Source: Brasenia schreberi
Taxonomy: Eukaryota; Streptophyta; Magnoliopsida; Nymphaeales; Cabombaceae
Assembly: GCA_036023115.1 (NCBI GenBank)
Contig: JAYKKT010000079.1
Location: 11,027,501-11,091,500, forward strand
Direction: 5' to 3'
Length of the DNA stretch: 64,000 nucleotides
How positions within the stretch are numbered: the stretch's first letter is position 1; every line of letters begins with the position of its first letter. The notes beneath the pieces are model-generated. The model had not been told where the DNA came from, searched no databases, and was given only the letters and a program-made list of their open reading frames with translations. The position numbers and the translations under genes are program-made. Below are positions 45,946 through 58,129 of this stretch, one piece after another.

Positions 45946-48900
45946 CTCATAAAGAGTTATCTTATTATCTTATTAGATTATCTTTGTCAAATTGGTATAG
46001 TCAAGGTAGGAGTATCTTATTGCCGATAAGAAAGTTTCACTTTTTGATCAATGTAACTCCATATCAGTTTGATATAGCTAACATAGGACTCTTTATAAGG
46101 TGTATTTGGGTAAGTTCTCATGATATTAGAAGTTCTATATGTTAATAATTTTAAGCAGAGGTTATACACATTCTTTTGTTTTGATTTCCTTTTGAGGGTG
46201 TTTAAAAATTCTCCACTATGTTAAAGAGGAAAAGAAAATTTTGTTTTTTTGCCAATGAAAGTATGGTTTTTGGAAAAAGAACATGAAGACAATCAAACAA
46301 TTAAAGTGTATCTAGACAACATGAGTTTGTTTAATAATTTGCTTCTGAAAAAATTCACTGGAATTACTATACAAAATAACAAGAAACTACCATCAATGTT
46401 AGATAAATGATATACCAGTTACTCTTAATTTTCGTGTAATCATCAATACAAGAATAAATTTATATTTTGATGGGTATGAAAATTAATATTTAATTAGATT
46501 GAGTTGATGTTAAACACTATGGAGTTGATAGGCATCATAGTTAATTTAATGTTAATGACATGAAAATTATGTTCATAAAATCAATATTTGATGATTAATA
46601 TCTAACAACATGAAAACTAACTTTTAATAGAACAAGTTGATTTTCAGTATATTAATATAAATTAGTATAGCATATTATTTTCAGGCTTTCTAACATTGGT
46701 TGATTTGTTTCTAATCTAAGGTCAATAATTTATATTTATATTCAAATTAATAATTAAATTAAATTACATTATTAACATAAATTAATATTTAATATTTAAA
46801 GTAAGCTTATTACCACACATTAATTATAAACATATTTTCCAGACATTTTATGATTTTTTTTGGAATTATAATTTGTACTAATGAATTTAATTTAAGTTTT
46901 AGTTGTTAATTTACTTTTTAATATTAAATTAGTTTATAATATTAATTTATTATAATAGTTTCGTATTGAAGATTTTTAAGATATTATAAGGTAGTAAATT
47001 GGATTTTGATGATATCAAAGGATACTCAAACTGAAGATTTAGTAGCAAGTCAGATGTTAACCCCACGCTAGTGTTGATGCCGGTATTCTCTATTAGCCAC
47101 ATCAAACATCACAGTGATGGTGTAAGTAGCAGGATATTAAAGTACCGAGTATTTAAAACTGAGGTTATTCAAGTTATTAAAAATCAATTATTACATGGTA
47201 TCAAAGTAGATTTTCTAAACTAGAAGTTTTCCCTAAAAGAGTGGTCCGCAAACACCTAAAGCATCTAACTCAATCGTTTTAGCAATGTCAATCAGAATTA
47301 TTTTTGTCTATGGCTATACTTTCAATCAATACGTAGGATTATTCTATGCGACTCGCAAGCTGGATACGCCGTAGGGCAACACTACTTTGTCTAGGTAATC
47401 TTGTGATATCTCAAGGGTTCGTGTTGGTGACAAGCTATCACTACCATGGCATAATTACCATTACTTTATTATTGTAACGAAAATGACAATGATTTTAGTA
47501 ATATTCTACCCGTGAAAAGGATAATAATCAATGGAACGGAAAGATTACTTGTACGGAAGCAGAAGAAAGAAGAAACTGTATGTGCAGGATGTACAGGTTC
47601 AGTACATTCTGGTGATCCGGAGATCATAATCTGGTCCGGATCAATCATCTTAGATTCTATTGTTTTAATTTACATGTACTCGTACCGGATCATGATGTCC
47701 ATGCAAGATCACTTACTTGAACTCTGTGTGTTTGTCCCTCGACCTGCATGCATATCTCAATGTGTTTATAATATATGACAGAATTTGGAAGGAAAAGAAG
47801 GGAGCAGGTGGAAAATAAATAAAAAAACTGCATCAACCATAGTTATAGAGAAGCCTGCTTGCACCAAAACCTCGTTTCTTCGCTTTCGCTTCATAAGTTA
47901 TCTTTTCTAGAACTCTTCCCTCTTCCACGCTTCCTGATATATCGTTTGTTTGTATCTATTCCGTATCCTGGTGACCACTGGTGAACCTAGAAAAGTTTCT
48001 CGGATGAGGCAAAGTAAGTAGGCAACATTCAGGTAAGCAATCTATATAAATTTTGAAAAACTTTAGAGCGTGTATAGATTTTTTGAACCTTTTGGATTTC
48101 GGTCGAAGAGCAGCAGCTTCACCTCGCCGATGAATACAACAAAATATTTGTTTTCTAGCACTCTGGTGGTTGTTGATAAACTTGGTGGTGCACTTGTGAT
48201 GATGAATTGTTAATAAACTTGGGGGTGAACTAGTTCCGATCCTGGAATGCTTGCAAGCAGCACTTGTAGCGGACGTCACAATTTGACACCATCAAGATGT
48301 CATCCAACGTAAACCTTGAAGAGTATCACGAACGTCACCGTAACGCTTCTCTGCTGTAGTGTGTGTTACTGCTGGTAGCTATGCTACGACCCAATGGAAG
48401 TGGAAAAGAAACACGCTGGTGCTCCGCAAAATCCAATTTATAACCAAATTCAGAAAGAAACTACACTGCCCATGTCCTCATGAAGGACACTTCAAGCGCC
48501 AAAGGGGAAGCATTTAATGAGAAACGTGAACGATCGAGCTCTACTCACCAATCCCCAATAGATGTCAATGATTAAACTAGAATAAACTCAAACTTCTCTA
48601 TTAGCTCAAAACTCACTTTTAGACATCACCATTTCATGCGGCTAATTCCAACTTCATTCATGACGCTCTCTCTCTCTCGCTCTCGCTCTCTCTTACTTTT
48701 GTTCTTTTAAAAAGCTTTGAATCAAGGCGTCTACGCATTTATACAAACAGCTGTAGCTAGGTGTGGTATCACGCATTAATGGACTGATCCACTTCAACAA
48801 TAGTCCCTACATATTATCCGACTTTAACATGTTCAAATGCTGCGGCGAGAGTATAGCTTCGGATTTTAATTAGACCAAACATCTGGCCTGCTAAATTGCT

Positions 48901-49295
48901 CTCCTACTTTTATGCGCTTGGTAAAAGGCTATGTTTTTACCAGGTCTGGCACGAGGGACTATTTAGTTCATAGAAGCTGCAGGTGCTGGCTGTAGTGGAC
49001 TAGTGGTGTAGGCAGTGGCAAGTGGTGGGAGTGACTCATACAAATGTTGGTAGGAATTGAATCAAGTAAACGTATTGTAGTAATATTTTAAATAATGGGC
49101 GCAGATTAATATATCCAAACAAAGTGAATCTATGGCACGGTATAATTCCCTCTTTGGTTTCACGTTTGTTGAGTTTGGTACTGCTGTACAGAAAAACAAA
49201 GTGAATCTCTCTCCCTCTCTCAGGTTAATAAAAACTCATGGATGTTCGAACGGTTATAAAGGCAAGGAAATTGAACAGCAAAATTGAGGATTTAT
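45946..49295. other. No recognisable gene; one PBS-like site
   Basis: AT-rich at 46.2-47.0 kb with repeated TTAATATT words. TGGTATCAAAGTAGA at 47196-47210 resembles a retrotransposon primer site (consensus TGGTATCAGAGC), so decayed LTR sequence may precede it, but no pol is near. A CT microsatellite lies at 48666-48695. Frames at 47512-47778 (plus) and 48279-47956 (minus) have no motif I recognise. Confidence 0.4.
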
Positions 49296-49993
49296 ATTGA
49301 GTCCCTTAGTTAATTTCAAGACCTCAGAGAAGAATGACAGATGAAATGTAGTAGCAGATTGCAAAATTTAAGCGCAGGCAAGCTCAACACATAATGCAGA
49401 ATACCAAACCGAATGCATTTCCTTCACTATGAGCACAGAGTCCATAGTACTAAACTGAAACATTTCAAAGAAATCAAACATTATACGTGAATGCTTTCAA
49501 AAACATACCAGGCCATACATTGCATGACAATGCTAGGCATATTCTGGAAACAGTAAAGTTATTGAGTCCCTTAGTTAATTTCAAGACAACAGAGAAGAAT
49601 GACAGATAGAATGTAGTAGCAAATTGTAAAATTTAAGTGCAGTTAAGCTCAGCACCGAATGTAGAATACCAAACTCAATGCATTTCCTTCACTATTAGCA
49701 CAAAGTCCGTGGTACCAAATTGAAACATTTCAAAGAAATCAAACATTATACGTGAATGCTTTCAAAAACAGACCATATTGGGCCCATGCCATATGTTGCA
49801 CGACTACTAGGCATGTTCTGGAAACAGTAAAGCTATTGAGTCCCTTAGTTAATTTCAAGACTTCAAAGAAGAATGACAGATGGAATATAGTAGCAGACTG
49901 CAAAATTTAAGTGCAAGCAAACTCAGCACTGAATGCAGAATACCTAACTGAATACATTTCCTTCACTATCAGCATAGAGTTCGTGGTACAACC
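49296..49993. repeat. Tandem repeat, ~265-274-bp unit, about 2.6 copies
   Basis: Units start at 49296, 49561 and 49835, each with ATTGAGTCCCTTAGTTAATT; they share AATCAAACATTATACGTGAA and CTGGAAACAGTAAAG. The third stops after about 160 bp. No coding potential; units differ by several percent. Confidence 0.93.
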
Positions 49994-50589
49994 CATCAAA
50001 ATTTAGAATATATTAAAAGAGTTATGAAAAAGAATACCAAACTGAATGCAGAAAAGAAATACCATTAATCAAAAGGAGTATCCGTAATCATATGATGGAT
50101 AGTGTATATACATATGACATGACTTTCATATCAAAATTTATATTCTAAACACAACATCTTTGAATCTAAATACATCAAATTTCAAACTCTCATAGTCTTG
50201 ATCTCAATATTTCATTCAATATTATGTGTAAAAAGGACTGCTTTCATATTTGGTTCATCAAGAAAATGATGTAACTTCAAGAATTCTTGCTCACTCAAAT
50301 GGATTTCAACCATCTCCACCAACATCCCATATTTTTGTCTCACCTTGCACGTAATCTTTACTCTTTCTTTGAAAGAAGACGAAGGTTTGTATGAACAAAA
50401 ACCAAATCTTCACTTCTTTGAGGCTTCAACTTATTTTTTTTATAAGAATGAATGAAGAAATATGTGCTTCAATTTTATTCATAACATGAAACGAGAATGG
50501 TTGTGAAAGAAGCTTTAAAGCGATCGTTTAAAGCATGAGAATTGATTATCCATTAATAATCCACCATTCTTTTGGAGGAGAATTTAACA

Positions 50590-52040
50590 AATTCTCAAGT
50601 GACCGCCCTTTCGAGGATCCGGAAAGTAATCCTTAGACATTTGTTTCTCCCCATACAAATCTCATTGTCCTTATGGGGACTGCTTTGGAGCTTCCTCAAG
50701 CCATTGTCTACAATAATACCTATTATACAAAATAAGTTATGATTACTATAATACAAAACCAAAGTACATGTAAGAAAAAATAAAAGAACTTGCAACTTGA
50801 AAGTTAATTAAATTTACCTAGGATTAAGTGAATGTAGCTAAGCAATGAAGAGGTGTGCAACTTTTATTCCATCTAGAAATTAGGATGTCATACACCACTC
50901 CATAGAAGAATGAATGTTGATTCAAATCCTTTTCCTCGTGTTGATAGACGGCTAGCTTCACTTGCTCAATCATAGAATCCCCATTTCTCATAAATCAAAT
51001 GAAGGTTTGGCTTATCAATGTCACAAATCGAAGCATATCATAGATGGGCTTTGTAAAGCTTAGAATATAATCAACTTTATCCCACCAAAGGTCATCAAGA
51101 TTGTTTCTTTCACAGCGTGTTGCCTTTTCAACATCATCTTCCCTATAGTGAGACCATTCTTCACTAATGACCATATTTTAGAGACCATGCTTAATAGTTC
51201 TTAAACCTTTTAAGCATTACAATGGAAGCAAATCTTATCTCGACAATGATAGAAAGTAGTTTTAAAATGCACAAATTGATTATACATGGCTAAGTCTCAT
51301 GGAATGATTCATGATAAAATTTCTAATGAAAAGGCATCATCACTAACTAAAGAATAATCCAATGACACTCAAAGATAAACACTCTCATTCTTGGATTGTT
51401 TTAGGAGCACAAATATTTTTCAAAGTAAGATCAGTGTGTGCATCATGCAAGAAGTCCAAAAAATATAAGGATAATCATTTTCAATAAGAAATCTAGTCGC
51501 TTACACATAGGGACATTATCAAGTGATAATTTAGATAACTTTTTTGGGTCCAACATTTTCAACAAAGTGAATTTAATTAGGCTCGCTATGTAATTCTTAT
51601 CTTTTATCTCCTTAGAACCATCAACGGCATTTAAAAATATAAGAACTCCATTCGGCTGCCATAAAATTAATCGTTGGTCTCCTTTGTACATCAATTCATC
51701 TTTATAGTTCCAGTAGGTAAGGGAACTTGCAATTGTCTAAATTTTTCATGTACTTCTCTCTCAATTTGTCTCATCTTTGAAAGATATCACTAACAACAGA
51801 ACAAACAACTATGTTATTTCCTTTTTCTTTTAATAAGTGACACTTTACTCTAAAATAAGAACCTTTGTAACTTAAACCACAATAATTACACCACCAACTT
51901 ACATTTCCACCTCCTATCTTTTTATCTTGTAACAAGGATACATATGCCCAAAGTGAGTAACCTTTTTCGGGTCTTCCAAATACAAATTTACTAATGATAG
52001 AAATAGACGAAGTACTACCACTAACAAACATATTCGACAT
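50590..52040 (-). pseudogene. hAT transposase (BED + DUF659) remnant
   Basis: The minus-strand ATG at 52040 opens an 89-codon frame with a BED finger (WWCNYCGLSYKGSYFRVKCHLL, about 51900-51820: C-x2-C ... H). Later frames give INGRSKEIKDKNYIASL-like and MCKRLDFL (51640-51470), then DLWWDKVDYI and KPIYDMLRFVTLISQ (about 51100-51010) and FFYGVVYDIL, TPLHCLA (50910-50830), the C-terminal part of the transposase (W..V......KPIY..LR...). Stops and frameshifts. Same superfamily as 1-1179 but a different lineage by sequence. Confidence 0.75.
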
Positions 52041-52481
52041 CTGAAAATAAACAATATTTAACTATCAATAAACAAAAATTAATTCATAAGTATTAAGCAA
52101 AAATATTGCATTATTCCTAACTTGCATGATTCCTAATTAGAGCTTTTCACCAGAAATATGTATTTCAAGTGGAGCATGTACATCATGATATTGATCTCCA
52201 TAACAAAGATTTTCAATCATGCATTACAGATTTCACTGATCTCTCTCTATGTATATATATGTAAAATTATGTTTGCTTGTTTCTATCATATGCCTCTGTT
52301 GCAGGTTTATATGATGCCTTTTGTATGTTCTTATGGCGATTATTGTTTTCTATTACTTTTAGAACAACTTGTTATAGTCAAAGTTTCTTTGTTTCTTCTC
52401 CTTTATTTGGATTGTTGTTTAAGAAGTTTAGCTTTTTATCCCTTTTCCTCACGAATGACTATGTTGGTTGTTGTAGCCTGT

Positions 52482-52787
52482 TTGTCTATACAAGCAAGTG
52501 ATGACCATTGGCCTGGGGATTATGATGGTCCAATGTTTTTGATGCCTGGAATGGTGATTGCTTTGTCCATTACTGGAGCGTTAAATACCATTCTATCTCC
52601 ACTACATATACATGAAATGTGTTGCTATTTGTATAATCATCAGAATGAAGATGGAGGTTGGGGCTTGCATATTGAGGGTCATAGTGCTATATTCCCTGCA
52701 ACGCTAAACTATGTAACATTAAGGTTTAAGTTGATGGAGGAGGATCAGGTGCACTAGAGAAAGCATGTTGTCGCTATTTGTTGGCTC
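52482..52787 (+). pseudogene. Cycloartenol-synthase-like (oxidosqualene cyclase) exon fragment
   Basis: Reads [20 protein letters not shown], then [19 protein letters not shown], then [16 protein letters not shown] and LNYVTLRF. A one-base shift at about 52750 leads into GALEKA. This is the N-terminal alpha-barrel segment of plant oxidosqualene cyclases, including a QW-type motif ([12 protein letters not shown]). The rest of the ~760-residue enzyme, with its DCTAE catalytic motif, is absent. The active enzyme cyclises 2,3-oxidosqualene in sterol synthesis. The fragment lies about 400 bp from a Mutator-like terminus (53190-53358), so capture by such an element is plausible. Confidence 0.8.
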
Positions 52788-53189
52788 TCTTCATGCAAAT
52801 TGCGAGGAAATCAAGAGGGTAGGGGTTTATGTTCCGTTCCCTTTTTATCCTAAAAGAATGAGTAGAGGTCTTGTGAACGTGGGAGTTGTGGTGCGCATGA
52901 CTTTGTGGCTGTGTGTGTGCAACGACATCACTTACAGTTACAAGAGTGAAAAGTCGTTGGAACGTACTTGGGAATGTGGTAGAGCAGAGAGAGATGGGGC
53001 ATATCACAGAGAGTGAGAGACGCAGTCATGCTGAGAATAGGGTAGAGCATAGAGAGACATATGAGAATGGTCGTATCGCAGAGAGAGAGATGTTGTCACA
53101 CTGGGAATGAGGTAGAGCAGAGAGAGGGGAATGGGGTAGAACAGAGAGAGAGAGACGATTGAGAATAGGGTTAAAAATAATTTTATATG

Positions 53190-53358
53190 TGTTTTTTTGG
53201 ATTGGGTATGGGTTGACCCAAATCCAATATGTACCCGATACGGGTACTTGATGTACACATATTGGGTATGCGTACTGATACACATCTACACGTACCGGTA
53301 TATTATATGTGGTATCGGTATGTACCACATGTACTGATACACATACGCGTGCAACATA
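53190..53358. mobile_element. Terminus of a second Mutator-like element, same family as 34123-35167
   Basis: Rich in GGTAC/GTACC words with ACCGGTATAT and TATGTACCA, ending ACGCGTGCAACATA at 53358. It aligns with the reverse complement of the left end of the 34-kb element (ATATGCGTA..GGTACACA.CTACCGGTATAT). The other end (TATGTTGCA...) was not found upstream, so the element is truncated or longer than expected. GA-rich degenerate repeats (52985-53160) precede it. Confidence 0.6.
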
Positions 53359-53573
53359 GATATAAACACATCAAGAACAAAAAAGCAAAATAACATTTTA
53401 GATTGTTAAGGTCACACAACAAAAAGTAAAACACCTTCTCAAATTAATTATATTGAAAATCAGATAGAGAAGGTTTCATGACAAATTACGATATCTATTA
53501 GTGAATCAAAAGGAAATTCAGTTTATAAAATCATTCAAATGTGTGGGGCCAAATGAATTCCTAAAGTATGAAA

Positions 53574-55615
53574 CACTACAGGAAAATAGGCCTATTGCTG
53601 TTGGCGGCTACTATTCCAGCTGTTGTCAACAGTCGGAGTAAAATATGACATATTCGGACACTTCAAAGGGCCAGAAGAAAACTTTTTAGCAGTCAGAATT
53701 AGTTATTTAAGAATTTCAACTATTTCAATCTTACATAACGTCGGAATAAGTTAAGTACAACAGGTGAAATATGTTTCGCCCATGCTAAAAAAAATTCCCC
53801 TTTCCTTTCTCTCTCATGTTCACTCTCCGACGTCTCCCTCCCTTTCTCTTTTTGTGGAATCGACATACCGTCGTTGCTCCCGTCGGCAGAGTTGCTCTCT
53901 CTCCTGACATCGCTCCTCTTTGCTTTCATTGGCAGAGTTACTCTCGCTCCCTCATCGGTAGATTTGCCCTAGGATTAATAGGTATTCCCATTTACTTTGA
54001 TTTAATCAGTATATCCTCATTGATCTAAGATATTTTGTGTCTTATTTGGTATGCTACATATGAGTTAAAGCATCATGTTGATCGGCACTTTGTTGAATGA
54101 CTTTATTTCATGTCTACGCCATGATTAACTTATTTCATGTACGTATTGCTTCATGTATTTGCTAATTTTATTTTTTTCATTGATCTAATCAATGTTTTCT
54201 CTCTCTGTTGAATTGTTTCATGTGCATATGCTGAATCACCTAACGTTCCTTCTCTGGTTTTATCCCATGTTTTGATTAGAGTTCATGATAAATGTGTTTG
54301 ATGCAATGCTTTTGCTAGTTTCGATCCATGCTGAATCAAATTATTTCAGGTTATGCATTAAACCAGTCCCATGATTATTATGATATACGATTCCATGCTT
54401 GAATTTGATGTTGGTGGACCCAAGGTCCCTCACAATTAGTAGAATTTTCCGTGCTTCACATGGTAAACCAAAAACATGGATTGTTTATGGATCAACTTCC
54501 TTCTTGGCAGAACGACCATCACTATAAAAGTGTTGAGTCTTCCTCTGGGAAGAGGCTACTCTTCCTTGGGAACCCTTTCTATACAGGAATAGCTCTTCGA
54601 TGAAGGCCCTTTTGGAAGAGACGACTATTCAATAATATACGAAAGGCATCAATTTATCATTCAAATTCTAAGAATGATCAACTAAATGAATAAATAATAG
54701 TCAGCTGATTAGAGATGGACTTTAACAACGAGTAGAGATCTGCCCTGCCTAATTTCAGCATGCTTTCCATAGAAGGAAAAGATCAAATATAAGGTAGTAA
54801 TAAACAGATATTGTATTCTTGATGTCCTTGAATGCAAAGTAGTTTTAACTTTTTAGGTTTTAGAAACCCAATAACAGTAAAGATCCTGCTTTGTTACCTT
54901 GAAAACCTGCCCTGGGTAGAAAATGGGTCTGTCATGAGGGGGGATAGGGCAAGGTTGTGTATATGGTAATCCTTTCCTGAGATACTATGTTGTAGAGAGG
55001 AGGTGCAGAGCAAAGCCTTTTACCTCACTACGTGGGGTCAGAATGAGGGTTCAACATGTACGGGGGCTTACTAGGAAGTCATCCATCTCAGTATTATTCT
55101 AGTCCATTAATTTCCAAGTTTTGAAATATATTAGTGCTGGAATAGTAGCACCTCTTAAGACCAAATAAAGTTTTATACTAAATAAGTTTTGACCTATAAC
55201 AACCATTTTCATACACCAATTGAATTCACATGCTGGGTTTTTAGGTCCCTTAGTTCACGTGCATTGAAATATTGCTTGGTAGAAGGCCCTTATCAATTGT
55301 TTTAGTCACTCGATACTTGAAGCGAACTTCACTGGTTTAGTTTATTTTTGGTTTTGGTGCTATATTAGGGACTGACCTAACATAGAAAATAGATTTCAAA
55401 CAAGATTTGTTATTATTCACCTATGAAAAAGATTTGTTACTACATTTTTTTCTTATATTTGGTTCATTAGTTTAATATTGTGATCATATTTATCATTTAT
55501 TGCACGAAAAACATGCACTAATTTAGGTACCTTTAATGTTTAAATATATAAATGAGAGAGCACCTAGGTTGTTAGCTCACATTGCAGAGCTCTTGGTTTA
55601 TGTGTTATGGACTGC
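53574..55615 (+). mobile_element. CACTA-type element, left end and 5' non-coding part
   Basis: CACTACAGGAAAATAGGCC at 53574 matches the CACTA terminal consensus (CACTACARGAAAA). It is followed by subterminal-like sequence and then ~1.5 kb with no recognisable frame. The transposase at 58130 has the matching orientation, and the LINE at 55630-57961 sits between them, so 53574 is probably the left end of one CACTA element. Right end not found in the window. Confidence 0.5.
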
Positions 55616-55629
55616 AAGTTTGAGAATAA
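55616..55629. repeat. LINE target-site duplication, left
   Basis: AAGTTTGAGAATAA, identical to 57962-57975 beyond the other end of the LINE; fixes the insertion borders. Confidence 0.95.
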
Positions 55630-57961
55630 CAACAACAACTAAGCCTTTTCTCATACTAGAAAGGGTCGGCTACATGGATTCTTTCTTTCCACAGAGCTCT
55701 ATCATGTGTCATGTTAGCAGTTAACTCACAATAAGCTAGATCATTCTTTATTGTTTCTTTCCAATACTTTTGTGGTCATCCTCTACCTCTTTTAATACTT
55801 TCCAAATTTAGTTTTTCATACCTTCTTACAAGTTCTTCCTCTGGTCTTCTTTCTATATGTCCAAACCAGCTTAAACGATATTCTCTCATTTTATCCTCTA
55901 TTGGTGTCACTCCTAATTTGTTTCTAATAACCTCATTATGTATACAGTCTTTTCTTGTATGACCACTCATCCATCTCAACATCTTCATTTCTATCATAAA
56001 CATCTTTTGTACATGTTGATGGTTAACTGCCCAACAGTCATAACCATAAAACATGGTAGGTCTAATTGTTGCTCTATAATACTTACCTTTTAACTTTAAT
56101 GATATCTTCTTATCACAAAGAATACTGAAAATTTGACCCTAGGTATTTAAAACTTTCCTTTTGGGGGATGCAATATTTGCCAATTTTAATTTCTATGTCC
56201 TCTGCAGTAACCAAATGATCAAACTTACATTCCATATATTCTGTCTTTGTTCTACTAAGTCGGAGGCCTTTGCTTTCTAATGCTTCTCTCCATAGTTCCA
56301 CTTTTCTATTAAATTTTTCCTTAGACACTTCCACTAACACAATGTCATTTCATCATCATCTTTGATGTGTCTAACAGAATTAAGATCTTTAGTTTTCTTA
56401 TCCCTAGCTCTAGCTATCCTAAAAGTATCTCTTTCACCCTCATTTGAGTTGAGTTTTTTATATAAATCCTCTCAAATTTTAGCTTTTGCTTCACTGACAG
56501 TCTTTTTCGCTTCCTTCTATGCTTTCTTATAAGCCTCTAAAATTTCACTAGTTTTCTTAGCATAATGTAATTCGTAACATGCCCTCTTTGCCTTGATTTT
56601 ATTTTGCACTACTTCACCACCAAGCTTCTTTTTGTGCCGGTACACCTCCCTTAGATTCACCTAACACATCTTTCGCCACTTTCCTAATATGTATAGCCAT
56701 ATTGTTTCACATATCACAAGGTGTACCAACATAATTCCAAGCATCTCCTTGAAGGACTTTATATTTAAATATATCTTCTTTCTCGCTTTTGAGGTTCCAC
56801 CATTTAGTTCAATGCACTCTTTTCTTCTTTATCTATTTTTTATTTGTAAATCCATAACTAAAAGTCGATGTTGGGTGGTTAAACTTTCTCTTGGAATTAC
56901 CTTGCAATCTTTACAACACGCTCTATCTTTTTTTTCTACAAATAAAGTAATGAATTTGTGTGTTGTGGTAAACCACTCTTATAAGTAATTAAATGTTCAT
57001 CTCGTTTTTTGAAGATTATATTGACTATAAAGAGATCAAATGCCATAGCAAAATTTAAAATCTCCCTACCTTCCTCATTTATATCCCCAAAACCAAAGTT
57101 TCCATGAATACCTTGATATCCTAATGCCTCTTTACCCACATGTTCATTTAAGTCTCCTCCTAAATAAATTATCTCCCTTTGTGGAATAATTTGAATCACC
57201 TTATCTAACTCTTCTTAAAAAGCTATCTTTATACTATCTTCTAGGCCTACTTGGGGTGCGTAAGCACAAACTATATTCAAAACCTCTGCTCCTAACACTA
57301 ATTTCAACGTCATGATTCGATCACCATATCGTTGTATGTCTACTACACTATCCTTTAAATCTTTATTTATGATAATACCAACTCCGTTTCAAGCTTTTTC
57401 CTTACCTGAGATACCATAATTTAAAACATGTATCATTTATCTCCTTTATTTTTTCTCCAACCTACTTTATCTCTTGTAAACATAGAATATGAATCTTTCT
57501 CCAAATCATAGTATCTACCACCTCCATTAGTTTACCGGATAATGTTCCGATATTCCAAGAACCAATACAAATCTTATTATCTTGGACTAGCTTCCTTAAT
57601 TTTCGCATCCATCTATATTGAAAATGTAGAGTCCCTCTCTGTAAATTATTCACTACATTCGAGCGGCAATATAGCGGGACTAACTTCTTTACCCACACCT
57701 GTCCATGATGTGGGAACCCTCTCTGCAATTGATTCACTACATTAAGGTGAAAATGTAGTGACCCTTGCTTACTTATCACTGCATTCGGGCTCCGCAGCGC
57801 TTCGCTAGGCGGCGACACCCCAAAGCAATGTTCATAATTTGTGTAATCCATGGTATAAAAATCCAACAGAGTTTTACGCTGGCTATCGAAAGCCTAACCC
57901 TCCTCTTTTATCTGAGCTTGGGACTGGCAATGCAAGGGTGATCCCTTACATAGGCTGAGTT
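55630..57961 (-). mobile_element. RTE-type LINE with deleted reverse-transcriptase core
   Basis: Minus strand, 5' to 3': leader from 57961; apurinic endonuclease start KICIGSWNIGTLSGKLMEVV with QEIK (57575-57465); endonuclease end IYLGGDLNEHVGKEALGYQG (57165-57105) and NFAMAFDLFIVN (about 57055-57020); linker RIARARDKKTKDL and VRHIKDDDE (56425-56350). Then a direct jump to the RT C-terminus LVEVSKEKFNRKVELWREAL, LRLSRTKTEYMECKFD (56340-56215), the thumb-like part MLRWMSGHTRKD, IEDKMREYRLSWFGHIERRP (55995-55840) and a tail ending in GTTGTTGTTGTTATTC. A 14-bp target duplication flanks it. The RT palm with its Asp-Asp motif is missing, so the copy is dead. Confidence 0.92.
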
Positions 57962-57975
57962 AAGTTTGAGAATAA
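57962..57975. repeat. LINE target-site duplication, right
   Basis: AAGTTTGAGAATAA; see 55616-55629. Confidence 0.95.
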
Positions 57976-58129
57976 ATGTCTTTTTAATTTTTTGAAGTCT
58001 TAGAAAATGACTGATACTAATTTATATTTTCATTGTACATTTAATTGATGACTATGATTTGTGATTGTATCAATATCATAGGTTAATTTCATTGATGTCG
58101 ATTATTTATCTGATACAAGGTGGATTTAT

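Noticed and set aside
47196..47210. Primer-binding-site-like TGGTATCAAAGTAGA
   Set aside because: Noted only as a weak site: no paired LTRs, no gag or pol downstream, and several mismatches, so no element is called.
49786..49800. ATATGTTGCACG resembling the Mutator-like terminus
   Set aside because: It is part of the 265-bp tandem repeat, whose other unit has ACATTGCATG at the same place; no target duplication or continuing terminal sequence.
53004..53328. Overlapping minus-strand frames of 93 and 100 codons
   Set aside because: They arise from GA-rich degenerate repeats and the Mutator-like terminus; low complexity and no motif.
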